Of a stretch of 64,000 bases of DNA, positions 9,790 through 20,080 are shown piece after piece. The translations under genes and the position numbers were made by a program. Positions within the stretch are counted from its first letter, which is position 1. Every line of letters starts with the position of its first letter. Origin of the DNA: Hyposmocoma kahamanoa (lineage: Eukaryota > Arthropoda > Insecta > Lepidoptera > Cosmopterigidae); NCBI RefSeq assembly GCF_003589595.1, contig NW_020654422.1, positions 17,651,258 to 17,715,257 of the forward strand, given 5' to 3'. The notes beneath the pieces were generated by a model. The model was given only the letters and a program-made list of their open reading frames with translations, searched no databases and was not told the DNA's origin.

Positions 9790-11245
9790 TAAAATATAGG
9801 TGCGCATTTGACCTCCATCTCACCTGATGGAAAGTGACGATGAGGTCGACGATGGACCATGCACACCTAAATAATGCCTATTCACTCTCGCCTTGAAAAG
9901 GTCCAAGTTATAACGTTCAGGGAACAAGTCTGCAGGCAGGGAATTCCAGTCCATAGCCGTTCGCCATATAAATGTTGAAGCGTAACACTTCGTGCGAATC
10001 TTTGGGATATCCACAATATAGGGGTGGAACCCAAACATACGCCTAGTCGCCCGGTGATGGAAAGGGGAAGGCGGAATTCAATCGTGTAATTCCATCGCAC
10101 ACTCTCCGTGATATAACCTGTAAAATACCGATAAGCAGGCAACTTTACGGCGGTGTTCAAGGCTCTGCAGCTTCGCCTCCACTAATTCCGAGTCACCTAT
10201 AAGCCTCTTGACACGGTTGTCAATTGAATCCAAAGTGGCCAGTTGATATGTCGCAGAGCCATCCCAAAGGTGGCAGCAGTACTCCATGCACGACCGCACT
10301 TGTGCATGGTACAGCTGAAGCAACTGTCCCGGTGTAAAGTAACGCCTCACCCTGGAAAGGATCCCAAGCTTCGTTGCTGCATTTTTGGCCATGGATTCAA
10401 TGTATCTGCCGAAGTTCAAATTGGACGACAGGTCCATTCCAAGTAGCTGGAGACAATTGGCTATCGGTATGGATATATCACGAAAAGTCGGAGTCAGTTC
10501 AAAGGGACTCCGTTTTGTGGAGAATAGACACTGCAGCCTGCTTTTGGTAGCGTTAAATTTGACAAGATTGGCATTGCCCCAATCGGAGACTGCCTGGAGT
10601 GTCCAATCTAAACGGCTAACCATGGACTCTCGACAAGACTGGATTTCCTCTCCACTGACCCTTGCATTGGTAAAGTACCTATCTACAACTGTGCTGTCAT
10701 CAGCATACGCAAAGGTACCTGGAATTAACATATCATTGATATGCAGCAGAAAGAGAGTTGCAGACAGTACGGAACCCTGAGGAATCTATCCCCATCTATC
10801 GCCACATGTTCGGAAGAGTAGCCTTCTAAGACCACTCGAATCGAACGTTCGCTCAAGAAATCCGAGCTCCAATTGCAAAGGTCAGTGGGAAGCCTTGCGT
10901 GCCAGACCCTGTCAAAGACTTTAGAAACGTCCAAAGACACTGCAAGTGCTTCGCCTTGCTTTTCTAAAGCCTCGTTCCATATGTGACAGGCATACACAAG
11001 AAGATCCCCAGTTGATCGCCCTCGTCGGAATCCGTACTGGCGATCACTGAGGAGGTCATTGTCTTCAAAATACGATAGGAGACGGTTGTTGAGTACACGT
11101 TCCATAGAGTTGCAGCGTATGGAAGTGACTGAGATAGGTCTATAGTTGACAGGGTCAGCTCTGCTTCCCTTTTTAGGCACAGGTTGCACGTTTGCAAGCT
11201 TTCACGACCTGGGAACTACACCAGTCTCAAGTGAGAGGCGGCACA
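9790..11245 (-). pseudogene. Non-LTR retrotransposon (CR1/Jockey-type) RT and C-terminus, degenerate
   Basis: Reading leftwards on the minus strand: VQPVPKKGSRADPVNYRPIS, QYGFRRGRSTGDLL and the RT block LDVSKVFDRVWHARL (about 10880-11190). The next block is PQGSVLSATLFLLHIND with FAYADDS (YADD motif), followed by CLQLLGMDLSSNLNFGRYI and QLYHAQVRSCMEYCCHLWDG (10078-10760). Last come the C-terminal MDWNSLPADLFPERYNLDLF and the 3' UTR ending in an A-rich tail near 9780-9797. It would encode the reverse transcriptase that copies the LINE RNA at the target site. It is dead: TGA replaces the expected TGG at 11202-11204, a frameshift lies near 10780, a short deletion follows HARL, and the endonuclease half is missing. 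Copies of its 3' end are at 8690, 31195, 37635 and 50685. Confidence 0.9.
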
Positions 11246-11249
11246 GTCA

Positions 11250-11588
11250 GTGTGTGTGTACAATCATACACATCAGGTAGGAACGTAGGGTTGTTTGTGA
11301 TAAGTTACAGCTTTCCCTGACCATTTAATGTATAGCCAGCTCGCTTTAATTACACGTATAAGGCGATGCTCAACAGTAACACTCATATCACACCCAACAA
11401 ATACTACATAAAGACAAAGTTGGTTGGCTCTATATTTCGGTTTTTTTTTCTCTTCGATCTTTATTCTAAAAACTACATTACAATATAATTTTTAAATGCA
11501 AAATAACGGAAACGTCTATTTCGCAGGCTGGTCCTTGGAAATTTACGTCCGGTCAGCTTGTCTGTTCATGTCACGTGAACGTGAACAC
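11250..11588. other. Unassigned AT-rich stretch
   Basis: Unplaced sequence upstream (minus sense) of the LINE truncation point. No motif was recognised. Confidence 0.4.
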
Positions 11589-11589
11589 T

Positions 11590-11668
11590 AATGATACCGG
11601 AGTAATCGTGTAATAAGCACACAAAAAAAAGTGCAGTCGAATCGAGAACCTCCTCCTTCGTCGGTTAA
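11590..11668 (+). repeat. Family H, right-end fragment
   Basis: It carries TACCGGAGTAATCGTGTAAT, then CAGTCGAATCGAGAACCTCC and TCGGTTAAAAAGAC, matching the right end of 54831-55286. Confidence 0.6.
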
Positions 11669-11808
11669 AAAGACGTTTTGCGTCGTCGGTCCTAGCGGAA
11701 ATAAAAACGCACAACATCTTTTAGCTAAGTCTACGCTCGTGCGTTTTCATGTTCTACAACTTCCAATTCCTCTTACGTCAAGTGTATGCAATATTTATTG
11801 GTATAAAA

Positions 11809-12091
11809 CATTGACTTACAAATAAATGGACGACGGGTCTAATACATAAACCACGAAAAAAATGTCCCAAGTCAACCTATTTAATCGTAGTGACATGTAA
11901 AGGACTATGAAAAAGCTAAAACGTTGAATGCAATGTCATCGCAGTACTGTCTAATTTTGCTTGCTTCGCTGTCAGTCGAACAAACGAAGACTTAAGTCAC
12001 TACATGTCACTACGTTTAAATAGGTTGACTTGGGACAATTTTTTCGTGGTTTTTGTATTAGACCCGTCGTCCATTTATTTGTAAGTCAATG
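11809..12091. mobile_element. hAT-like foldback MITE, CATTGAC ends
   Basis: The left arm CATTGACTTACAAATAAATG is the exact complement of the right end, and the inverted match continues with few changes for about 95 bp (AACCACGAAAAAAATGTCCC block). GTATAAAA lies at 11801-11808 and again at 12091-12098, sharing one base with the element end. Both arms correspond to the right end of the relatives at 41757 and 44577, so this copy is a right-end/right-end foldback. No ORF belongs to it. Confidence 0.85.
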
Positions 12092-12099
12092 TATAAAAC

Positions 12100-12614
12100 G
12101 CACCATTTTGTCAGGCAAAACGTACAGTGTGCGATAGCTCATACGTTGCAGTCTAACCATTTTATTGCATACGTCAGGGTAAGATGCAAAATAAACGTGA
12201 CACACTGATATGGACTTAGCTTTTACACAATAATAGATATACATCTTTTTCTGACCGGTTCAAGCCAATTTAACGATAATAAGTCTAGTGATTCCCTATT
12301 TAAAATCCGCATATATTTGCATACAGATTATTATCATCGTCATCTATTAACGGGCAATCAGCCCGACACCGCAGTCCATCATGGGGATAGTAGATAAATG
12401 TGCAAACATCTATTAAATTGTTTCATAACGTTTATCCCCGTTTCGTAATGTTAGTATAATGCAACGCGAAATTTTAAAACCGTTTATTATGCAGGTATTG
12501 TTTATTATTTGCACGCTCGGGAATTAAAAATATTGCAAATTGTATTTAGAAAATACTGCATATTTGGACAGTTTTTAAAGTTTGTTAATCTTATAAGCTT
12601 ACGTGATATTATTA
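12100..12614. other. Unassigned AT-rich stretch
   Basis: No second copy was found in the window and no coding signal was seen. Confidence 0.4.
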
Positions 12615-12907
12615 TGGTAGTAGCAGTAGAGCTCGTTGTCAAAGAGTTCGTTCAGAGAATTACTGCCATCTTACCTATTTCTGCCGCCAAGCAGTAATTT
12701 GAGTGTTACTGCGTTTCGGATTTAAAAGGCGATGGTTGCAAATGGGACTTGTCGATTTTTACCTGGTGACAGACGCAATGGCAGTGCCCCTCAGATGTAA
12801 ATTTATAAAATCTAAAAGAAATTTAAACCTCTGAGCGGAACTGCAACTGTTACGGACAGGCGCGTCATTTAACGCGAATTATTTGTCCCGTCACTTTGTA
12901 TCATAAA
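12615..12907 (+). repeat. R-A repeat, full length but diverged
   Basis: It has all blocks from TAGTAGCAGTAGAGCTCGTT through TACCTATTTCTGCCGCCAAG and AACTGCAACTGTTACGGACA to the 3' TATCATAAAAAAG. A short A/T-rich insertion near 12805-12825 splits the ATTTAAA block. Confidence 0.85.
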
Positions 12908-13261
12908 AAAGCCTTCAATAGTAACTATTAAAATAAACAAATGCCAATTCAGCCTAAAGACGTCTGCTGAACTTGGGCGGTGATTCTCCCTCATAGTAGG
13001 ACACAATTACTAGTCTAGCGTGGAAGAGAACGTTTGTAATAAAATTATACATAACATAAGTGTGCAATATTCAAAATAGATACGGTACAGCAGCTGCGGA
13101 AATTCCCGACTTTGCGAGAAAATTTTCTCGAAGACGTGTGATGCGTCCTTTGGCTTGTACCTATCTAGTTTGTACTTTATACAATTGACTTCAAGTTCAT
13201 TATGCTATGGTTACAAAACTTCACTTCCATTCCGTTCTGCGGCGATATAACTTGATCCTGA

Positions 13262-13405
13262 GAGTTCGTCCAGAGATTTACTGCGTTCCGGATTTTTAAG
13301 GATAAGTAAGGGTGCTGGGTGCCTATAGCAAATGGGATTTGTCAATTTTATGTCCCATGGTGACAGGTGTGGTGGCTGTGCCCCGCTAGTCTTTGCGATT
13401 TAAAG
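13262..13405 (+). repeat. R-A repeat, middle fragment
   Basis: GAGAGTTCGTCCAGAG is joined to TACTGCGTTCCGG, then GGGATTTGTCAATTTTATGT and CTTTGCGATTTAAAGTT. It lacks the 3' third. Confidence 0.65.
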
Positions 13406-13585
13406 TTAATATATATATCAAAAAGAACACTTTCACTACCATCATTCCAATTAGTGGGACGCCACTCGAGAACTTTTTTGACACTGTATTGTAATCACAA
13501 TCATTGGTGACGTCAAGCATCACTGGAAAGCCCACGTCAAGAACAAACGAGAAGAACTAGATGTTCGTTTCAGAAATATGTACTT

Positions 13586-13745
13586 GCTGCTTGGCAGATA
13601 ATCAGCGCTATTTGTTAGCAATATTTGCTACGTTCCGGTTTTGAAGGGTAAAGGTGCTGATGAAATTACAGGACATGGGACTTGTCAACTTAAATCTAAG
13701 GGTAACAGGCGCAGTAAGATCTTTGCAATTTAAAGTTCTGCAGGT
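13586..13745 (+). repeat. R-A repeat, middle fragment
   Basis: TTCCGGTTTTGAAGGGTAA, ATGGGACTTGTCAACTTAAA and TCTTTGCAATTTAAAG are recognisable. It stops abruptly at 13745, next to the open frame on the other strand. Confidence 0.7.
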
Positions 13746-13766
13746 AAACAGGTATATCGACAGGTC

Positions 13767-14042
13767 CTAATACCAGTTTGGGACTATAGTATACAGCTCT
13801 GGAACTGTATCGCAAACTCCAACATAGATGTTATTCAACGTTTCTAGAATAAGGTACTTAAGAATATTGTGAATGCCCCTTGGTACATACGAAGCGAAGA
13901 CCTCCATTGAAACTTGGAAATGAAATTCGTTGACAATCAGAAGTACGCCGAAGCCCACCAACGCAGGCTTCACTATCATGTGAACGTTGAGGCTATTCAG
14001 GTCCTTGACCCCACAGATATCATAAGACGATTGAAACGGAAA
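13767..14042 (-). CDS. Open frame of unknown origin, possible exon or fragment
   Basis: A minus-strand frame of about 91 codons runs from just after a TAA near 14045 to a TAG at 13767-13769. It contains CGVKDLNSLNVHMIVKPALV and ends CDTVPELYTIVPNWY. The first ATG is at 13979. Its composition (few rare residues, mixed hydrophobic and charged) is more protein-like than most short frames here, and it lies in sequence that I could not assign to a repeat. I do not recognise the family. It could be one exon of a spliced gene, a decayed gene or transposon fragment, or chance. No clear splice signals were found. Confidence 0.25.
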   Translation of the reverse strand, partial: FPFQSSYDICGVKDLNSLNVHMIVKPALVGFGVLLIVNEFHFQVSMEVFASYVPRGIHNILKYLILETLNNIYVGVCDTVPELYTIVPNWY

Positions 14043-14059
14043 AGACCATTACAACTAGT

Positions 14060-14855
14060 GTAGTGTTAGTGCGTTGCACTACATCCGATTTCTATCCGTT
14101 CAGAATCCGAAACTATACAAATCCAGAAAACTCGTACCTACTTCGGATGTCGCTTGTGCACTAAGTTTCGGAACCGAGAAAATAGCTTTTACACCTCAAA
14201 GATAAAATGATCTCTGTGACATTTCGGATCGTCATTTCTCGGATTCGGACAAACAAAGTAGTGTGCAATCGCTCTTAGTGTATGATTAAATTAAATAGTG
14301 CCAGGGACACTAAACAAAAAGATCACTTGATAAAAGTGTCTTAAGAAAATTGCCAGTGAGTGAATTCTTAATTTGTTTATTTATTAGATTAAGTAAAATG
14401 TAATTAGTCTTGTATTTGGCTAGTTTGTAATGTATTTATAATGTACTTTAATGGTGCCTTGTAAATAAATGAAAAAATCAACTTGTTTTATTTATTTGAA
14501 AGGGAAATTTGGCTTAATCCACCTACTTTAAACCTATTTAGGACTGCTGTGGACAATAGTTGAGAAAAATATGTCTGATTCAAACGAACTTGCTGACTCT
14601 GTCTACGCTGTGGTTATATATTGACGATGTAATAACTGTAGAATACACAAGTATTATAAACTTTCTTCTTGTCGTTATATTCTTTATGAAGCTCTTATCT
14701 TTATACCTAGTAATTAAAGTCGAAGGTAGTTAGAAACTACTGCAAAGACAACTTTATGCCTTATGATAAAAGTTTTGAACGTAAGATTTTTATTTTTTTG
14801 TATTTTATATTAATATTTTTGGTATTTTTGTCACTCGAGTACTGTTTGACCCCAT
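14060..14855. other. Unassigned AT-rich stretch
   Basis: There is an AATAAATGAAAA-like polyadenylation motif near 14465 without a linked gene. Nothing else was assigned. Confidence 0.4.
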
Positions 14856-14859
14856 CACT

Positions 14860-15553
14860 ATCCGTTCTGCAAGCTATGTGTCCTGCTCACTGCTACATTA
14901 GTTTTGCAATTTTTGGACTTTGTCCGTTATACTGCATCTTTAAGGTGGCTACGTAACTTCTTACCTACTACCACTAAAATTGCGCTAGCACAATCTTTGT
15001 TGCTTCCAGTCCTCGACTATGCCGACACCAGCTACTCATGGTAGCTCTCTCGGAGGACCAGCTGGATAAACTTGAGCTTGAGATTTTTCTTTCTCTGTGC
15101 ACGCTGTTTGTCTCTGGAACTCTCTCCCGGTTACGATTAGACAAGCGCAAGCGCGTTAAACATATTTAAAAACCAAGTAAAGAAATTCTACCCTTCACAA
15201 TTGCAATATACTGTTGCTAGGCTGCTTGTCCTTCTTTTAAAACATGTATTGTATTGTGTACATGATGTAATTGTATGTTATATGTGTGAGTACGTGTATA
15301 TAACATTAATAAATACATATGTATGTATATTTATAAGTATAATGGGTTGTTTAATAATTTCTATATGGCTGTGTAATTATTTCAATCTAGCACCTTCGCT
15401 TTTATTCATGTTTAGTCTCTCTCCAGCCTAAGGTTGTCTGGAATAAATCGATGTAAGCAATAAGACCGCCAATTGTTAGCCTACTAATGTGTTTATTTTT
15501 TGCCCTGTAATCTCTCTATGTATTTGGTGCTAACAATAAAGTGTTTTCTTTGT
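14860..15553 (+). pseudogene. LINE ORF2 C-terminus and 3' UTR (Jockey/CR1-like)
   Basis: A plus frame reads SLRWLRNFLPTTTKIALAQS, LLLPVLDYADTSYSW and then a stop. After a small shift LSEDQLDKLE follows. These are the conserved region after the RT core of insect LINEs, which I recall as LPxxTKIxLAQSLLLPxLDYAD. Further on come deleted C-terminal coding remains and a 3' UTR containing GGTTGTCTGGAATAAATCG and CAATAAGACCGCC, closing with CAATAAAGTGTTTTC near 15553. The stop and indels show it is dead. It belongs to a different LINE family from the one at 9.8-11.2 kb. Confidence 0.75.
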
Positions 15554-15555
15554 AA

Positions 15556-15665
15556 CTATCTGGTTCTTTTGCGGATATCCTCATTTCTGGTTCGATCTCT
15601 CAGTGAAACTCCGAGTATATCCTGTTCTTTTGCCCTTTGGATCCTACAATTGCGGGCAGAGAATT
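15556..15665 (-). pseudogene. RTE-type LINE C-terminal scrap
   Basis: In one minus frame the sequence gives LRDRTRNEDIRKRTR, close to the SLRDRIRNEEIRRRT block that I recall near the C-terminus of insect RTE ORFs. It is about 100 bp long and truncated at both ends. Confidence 0.55.
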
Positions 15666-15916
15666 TTAAAACCAAATTACTAAGAAACCATATTTTACAG
15701 CCAGCGCTACCGTACTTCTCTTAAAATACCTTCTATATGTATATTAACGAGGCTTGCAAGTCACGACCCAGTGCCTGTGATCTGTGATAGAGTAGAACTT
15801 AATGCAACAACACAACGAAATTACTTTGTTAGAGATGTGTCAATGAACTTCCACTGAATATAATTTTTATAGTGGGAATTTATAGTCCAAATTGTCTACT
15901 TTCGAAAGACCTGCAG

Positions 15917-16172
15917 TCATCATCATCGTCATCAATCCATTTAGACTTCTCACTGGTGAGTACGGGCATCTTCTCAGGCGAGGGTTTAGGCCTTTTAGGG
16001 TTTAGACCTCACACGTTTTTTGAGAGTTGTGAACTGTCTTCGACGTGCAGGTTTCATCACGGTGTATTTCTTCACCGAAAAACTCGTTGTAAATTTCAAA
16101 TTAATTTCCGAGAAATTCAGAGGTGCGCGACCGGATTCGACCCCGTGGCCTTTGCCCGAGAGAACACTACAC
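15917..16172 (-). repeat. SINE-D, near full length
   Basis: On the minus strand a tRNA-like T-arm region (GGGGTCGAATCCGGT) is followed by the body AATTTCTCGGAAATTAATTT. Then come TTCACAACTCTC and ACGTGTGAGGTC, and it ends in a GATGACGATGATGATGAC tail. The two plus-strand open frames across it are artefacts. Confidence 0.75.
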
Positions 16173-16494
16173 CAACTTTATTTTTTTGCCTTGTCCTGTT
16201 ATTTTTGTAAATAGTCATATTTATTTACGAAAGTTATGCTCCCCGAATTTTGTGAAAAAAAGAAACAAAAAACAAAATAAAAACAGAACAGGTCCAAAAC
16301 TTGGCTAAAGTTGGCGTAGTCTTTATTATAAATATCGATTAGGTTACCACAGCTTTCCGGACTTTTTTTTGCCGTAATTAAAAGAAATTACAACACGATA
16401 CCAACATATACTACTAACATCGTGACCCGGAGCAGAAATAGACCGCAAACCGATATTTTTATCACAGTTTGTTATAGAAAGAATAATACATAAA
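16173..16494. other. Unassigned AT-rich stretch
   Basis: Poly-purine and A-rich runs around 16255-16290 only. Confidence 0.4.
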
Positions 16495-16890
16495 CTATTG
16501 AGTATCAATTCAATAAAAAATTTAATACAATGAATAGCAACATCTCTAGCCGGGACTGGTAGCTGTAAAGGTATCTAACTGGGTGACGAAATACTTTCAT
16601 AGATTTCTCATAGATGGCGCTGCGTCTAATAAGTAGTTGAAAAACCAAGTACAAAGATACGACGCAAGCACATAGAAAAATTCGTGAGGTCCGCTGGTTC
16701 GTTCCGTGGCTTAGTTAGCATAGCGTCTGGCACGGCATGCTAGAAGACGTCGGTTCGAATCCGGTCGGATCGAAGGTGTATTTTCTGAGTGTTCGATCTT
16801 TGTATTCATAATTATAACAAACTAGTAGAGTAATTTCACATAAAAATAATTGAATATCAATTCAATAAAAATTAAAAAAAAATTAATACA
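16495..16890 (+). mobile_element. SINE-E copy, plus orientation, extended 5' part
   Basis: A tail-like GAGTATCAATTCAATAAAAA comes first, then a 5' region with CTCTAGCCGGGACTGGTAGC, CTGGGTGACGAAATACTTTC and TCTCATAGATGGCGCTGCG. Next are the spacer (ACCAAGTACAAAGATACGAC), the tRNA-like unit (GGCTTAGTTAGCATAGCGTC, GTCGGTTCGAATCCGGTC), the linker GTGTTCGATCTTTGTATTCA and the ATTGAATATCAATTCAATAA tail. The 5' CTAGCCGG region recurs reversed at 23150-23215. Confidence 0.75.
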
Positions 16891-17196
16891 ATTAAAGCAC
16901 TTTGTGCTAGGGCCGATATAATTTACCTAAGTAGATAATGGTAGACGAAGAGCTAATTCGTTTACACTGGTTCTCAAAGTCGGCTGACGGTAAAAGCCCA
17001 TTATTTTTTATAGGAAAGTAAGAACGCTTCATTAAGGATAGATAATAAAAAAATAAGGTAATTGACAAGTATAATTTTTTTCCATTATTAATAAAGTATA
17101 CTTAAATTAATTGCCCGCCATTTGACAATTTTTGTCGCTTTCTTATTTTATATCACGCGACGGGGTGAACAAGTCCCAAGCAAGACATCATCATTA

Positions 17197-17355
17197 ACTG
17201 CCTCAGTGGCTGAACGGTTACCGCGCTGGTCTGTTAAGCAGAGGTCCCGGGTTTGATTCCTGAGTCGGGAGAAATATTTGTATGGCCTACATTTGTTTCT
17301 CTCGCGAGTTTGGGTGTAATTTGCGGTTGTCTATGTGTGGGTATTATTATTATAT
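17197..17355 (+). mobile_element. SINE-B, tRNA-derived, ATT tail
   Basis: The head ACTGCCTCAGTGGCTGAACG matches a tRNA 5' half (A-box region), and GTCCCGGGTTTGATTCCTGA matches a T-arm (B box). The body is GAAATATTTGTATGGCCTAC, then TTTCTCTCGCGAGTTTGGGT and TTTGCGGTTGTCTATGTGTG, and the tail is (ATT)n. The later body with CCATGGCACCCGCGATA seen in other copies is missing here. Confidence 0.85.
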
Positions 17356-17404
17356 TTCGCCGCAGCTCTTAACGTTTATAATACATAAAAAAGTTAAACA
17401 AACA

Positions 17405-17606
17405 CATCATCATCATCAACCCATTTATAAGTCCCACTGCTAGCCATGGGTTTCCTCTGAGGGTTTTTTAGGTCATACTCCGCCACGTTGGCCCTATTGG
17501 GGACTTCACACGTTCTCCGAGGGTTGTGAATCTTATTCACGATGTTATCTTTCATCGGAAAAGTCATGGTAAATTTCGCAATTAAATTCCGAGAAACTCA
17601 TAGGTT
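17405..17606 (-). repeat. SINE-D, tRNA head lost
   Basis: The tail is CATCATCATCATCAACCCAT on this strand, followed by TACTCCGCCACGTTGGCCCT, ACTTCACACGTTCTCCGAGG and AATTAAATTCCGAGAAACTC. It stops before the tRNA-like head. Confidence 0.8.
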
Positions 17607-17621
17607 CATTCCTATTTTATA

Positions 17622-17720
17622 ATATCAAGTGACTGGACGAACAAATGCAGTGCCATTCTGAGCTTTAAGTCGCAAAGATCTGAGAGGTACCGCCACTGCG
17701 CCCGACACCCGGAGACATAT
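17622..17720 (-). repeat. R-A repeat, 3' fragment
   Basis: ATAATATCAAGTGACTGGAC, GAGCTTTAAGTCGCAAAGAT and GCCACTGCGCCCG are present, with the TAAGCGACACGCC block deleted. Confidence 0.7.
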
Positions 17721-18170
17721 GGTTTAAGACATTTAATTCTCAAAACAGAATACAAACATTCACTTACAATGAGAAATACTAGATAAATAAGCTTACAATA
17801 ACGAGCGAGCGTCGGATACATTACATATATGTATCAGAATAAATTCTCGTTTTCACAATGCTGTTGCTTAGATTTAAATTTATGTTTTGAAATAACCATG
17901 CTGGACATACACGAACAATAAGATTTTTATTTTATTTTTTGTTTATGTAGGTAATCAGAAATATTTTATTTGTACAACAAGGGAGAGTTCACATCACGTA
18001 TGGATACACAGTTGCTACCAGAGTTACGATTGATAGCAATTGGTGGTGAATTATATTTTATAGCGTGGAAGTTTAGTGTCTTTTTGAATAAAGGGAATGA
18101 TTGTATTTCTTTGATATGCTTTGGAAGATTGTAATTTTGGCACCTTCGTACCGAACATTATTATAGAATT
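17721..18170. other. Unassigned AT-rich stretch
   Basis: No repeat or coding signal was recognised. Confidence 0.4.
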
Positions 18171-18300
18171 AAATTCAAAAAGCACCCTTATCCTTCACAA
18201 CTAGAAAAGAGCAATGCTGATATTACTGCTTGGCGGCAGACATAGGTGAGGCGGCAGAACTTCCCTGGACGAACTCTTTCACAAGGTATGCTGCTACTAA
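18171..18300 (-). repeat. R-A repeat, 5' fragment
   Basis: AGCACCCTTATCCTTCACAA, TTACTGCTTGGCGGCAGA and CTTCCCTGGACGAACTCTTT are present, ending at GCTGCTACTAAAA, the usual 5' boundary of the family. Confidence 0.75.
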
Positions 18301-18759
18301 AAGGGGCGAGCCCTGGTTTCGAATCAACGGCCTGTTGAGAGGCTATATGTCAAATCATTACGCTACCATGACAGTAAAAACAATAATTTATAACGATAAA
18401 TTTAAGAATCACTCAAGTTACACCTTAAAATTATGGTGACGAATTCTTTGCAAGCAAGCAAGCAATGAACCGAAAACATGTCTTGGGCGTGAAAACAATT
18501 TAATGATACCTTTGAGTTGTCTTTGTTAAAAATATTACAAGCAAAAAAAAATGTTAGAGCAATTTGATGGGTGTCGTTATAAAGCGTTTGCGCGAATGCA
18601 CAGACAGACATTTTTCTCCTACCTTTTCCAATGAATAAATGTTGAGATATGAAGGAATTTTCTCAGTAGAAATCGTTAGAGGAATTCTTTGTCAACAGAT
18701 TACATAATACATTATATTGTATACTGTGAATAAAAACAGCGTTTTTTTATTATTATTAT

Positions 18760-18895
18760 GGATACAAAAATCGAACAACACAAATAAAAATTACTTCGAT
18801 CTGACTGGACTCGAACCAACGTTTATTGCCACACCGCGGACACAGCTCTTACCAACTAAGCTATAGACCGAGTCAGCAGATTTTGACAATTTGTA
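18760..18895 (-). repeat. SINE-E, diverged tRNA-like half
   Basis: ACAAAAATCGAACA is followed by CTTCGATCTGACTGGACTCG and CTTACCAACTAAGCTATAGA, the reverse of the SINE-E tRNA-like unit with many substitutions. Confidence 0.65.
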
Positions 18896-19044
18896 AATGA
18901 CTTTTTTGCTAACGTAGTAGTAAATACGTCAATATATTCAATAAAATGTCTTTAAACTGTCCTGTTCATTCTTGAAATGCGCGCTAAAATATTACTTTTA
19001 AAATTACCATAGACATATATTTAAAAAAAAGTTATTTTTTGATA

Positions 19045-19335
19045 AATCTGTCATAGATTTCTCATAGATGGCGCTACGACTAAAAAGTCGTTGAAAGACC
19101 AAGTACAAAGACACGACGAAAGCACATAGAAAAATTCGTGAGGTCCGTTGGTTCGTTCCGTGGCTTAGTTGGTATAGCGTCTGGCACGGCATGCAAGAAG
19201 ACGTCGGTTCGAATCCGCCCGGATCGAAGGAATTTTTTCTGAGTGTTCGATGTTTGTATTCATAATTATGACAAACTAGTGGAGTAATTTCACAAAAATA
19301 ATTGAATATCAATTCAATAAAAATTTAATTAATTT
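19045..19335 (+). mobile_element. SINE-E copy, plus orientation
   Basis: TCTCATAGATGGCGCTACGA, then the spacer with CCAAGTACAAAGACACGACG, then GGCTTAGTTGGTATAGCGTC and GTCGGTTCGAATCCGCCC. It ends in the CAAACTAGTGGAGTAATTTC linker and the GAATATCAATTCAATAAAAA tail. Confidence 0.8.
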
Positions 19336-19423
19336 ATTTTTTGTTTTAAGTAAAATAGTGGCAAACACCACATTGACTTTTTGATCAACCCATTAATTTA
19401 ATAAATGAAAGTACTAATAATTA

Positions 19424-19668
19424 TTTATACAAAGATCGAACACTTAGAAAAAATTCCTTCGATCCGGCCGGATTCGAACCGACGTCTTCCAACGTACCTT
19501 GCCAGACGCTATACCAACTAAGCCACGGAACGAACCAGCGGACCTCACGAAATTTTCTATGTGCTTATTGTCGTGTTTTTGTATTTGCGTATAAATAATT
19601 ATAACAAACTAGTGTAGTAATTTCACATGAAAAATAATTGATTATTAATTCAATAAAAAATTAAATGA
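19424..19668. mobile_element. SINE-E, minus head fused to plus tail
   Basis: The minus half reads AATTATTTATACAAAGATCG, the tRNA-like unit reversed (GGATTCGAACCGACGTC, CCAACTAAGCCACGG), then GACCTCACGAAATTTTCTAT. It is joined near 19585 to a plus-strand tail (AAACTAGTGTAGTAATTTCA, then a degraded AATTCAATAAAAA). The plus-strand tRNA-like unit that the 6491-6853 copy has at this point is missing. Confidence 0.75.
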
Positions 19669-19848
19669 AAGTTTGAAATTTATTAATTTAAATTAATTTA
19701 ATAAAAGAAAATGAATAAAATAAACTAATAATAAGTCATATTATTATGTTTATATAAAATGGTCCACGACTCGGCCACACAATATACAAAAACATAAATA
19801 ATGGTAAAGAATACAATAAATTAGCAAGCACATGCACAACTGAGCAAT

Positions 19849-20080
19849 GTAGTAGCGGAAGAGCTCCTTGTGAAAGAGCTTGTCAAGGGAAGTATTGCCA
19901 CCATACCCATTTGTGCCGCCACGCAGCAATGTAAGTATGATTGCGGCGAGGGTTCTAGGGTGCTGGGGATATTACAGGCACATGGGAAGTCCCATTGACA
20001 AGTGTCAACATTATGTCTCACGGTGGTGGGCTCAGTGGAAGCGCTCCTCGATAGCGATTTAAAGCTCTGAGTCACATTGC
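19849..20080 (+). repeat. R-A repeat, 5' two-thirds, diverged
   Basis: It starts TGTAGTAGCGGAAGAGCTCC and passes through GCCGCCACGCAGCAATG and GTGCTGGGGATATTACAGGC to GCGATTTAAAGCTCTGAGT. A 14-bp stretch (CCCATTGACAAGTG) near 20009 looks like a local duplication. Confidence 0.75.

Noticed and set aside
10385..10780. 131-codon plus-strand frame
   Set aside because: Antisense shadow of the LINE reverse transcriptase.
14440..14475. Polyadenylation site of a host gene
   Set aside because: AATAAA words are expected often in such AT-rich DNA and no coding exon is linked.
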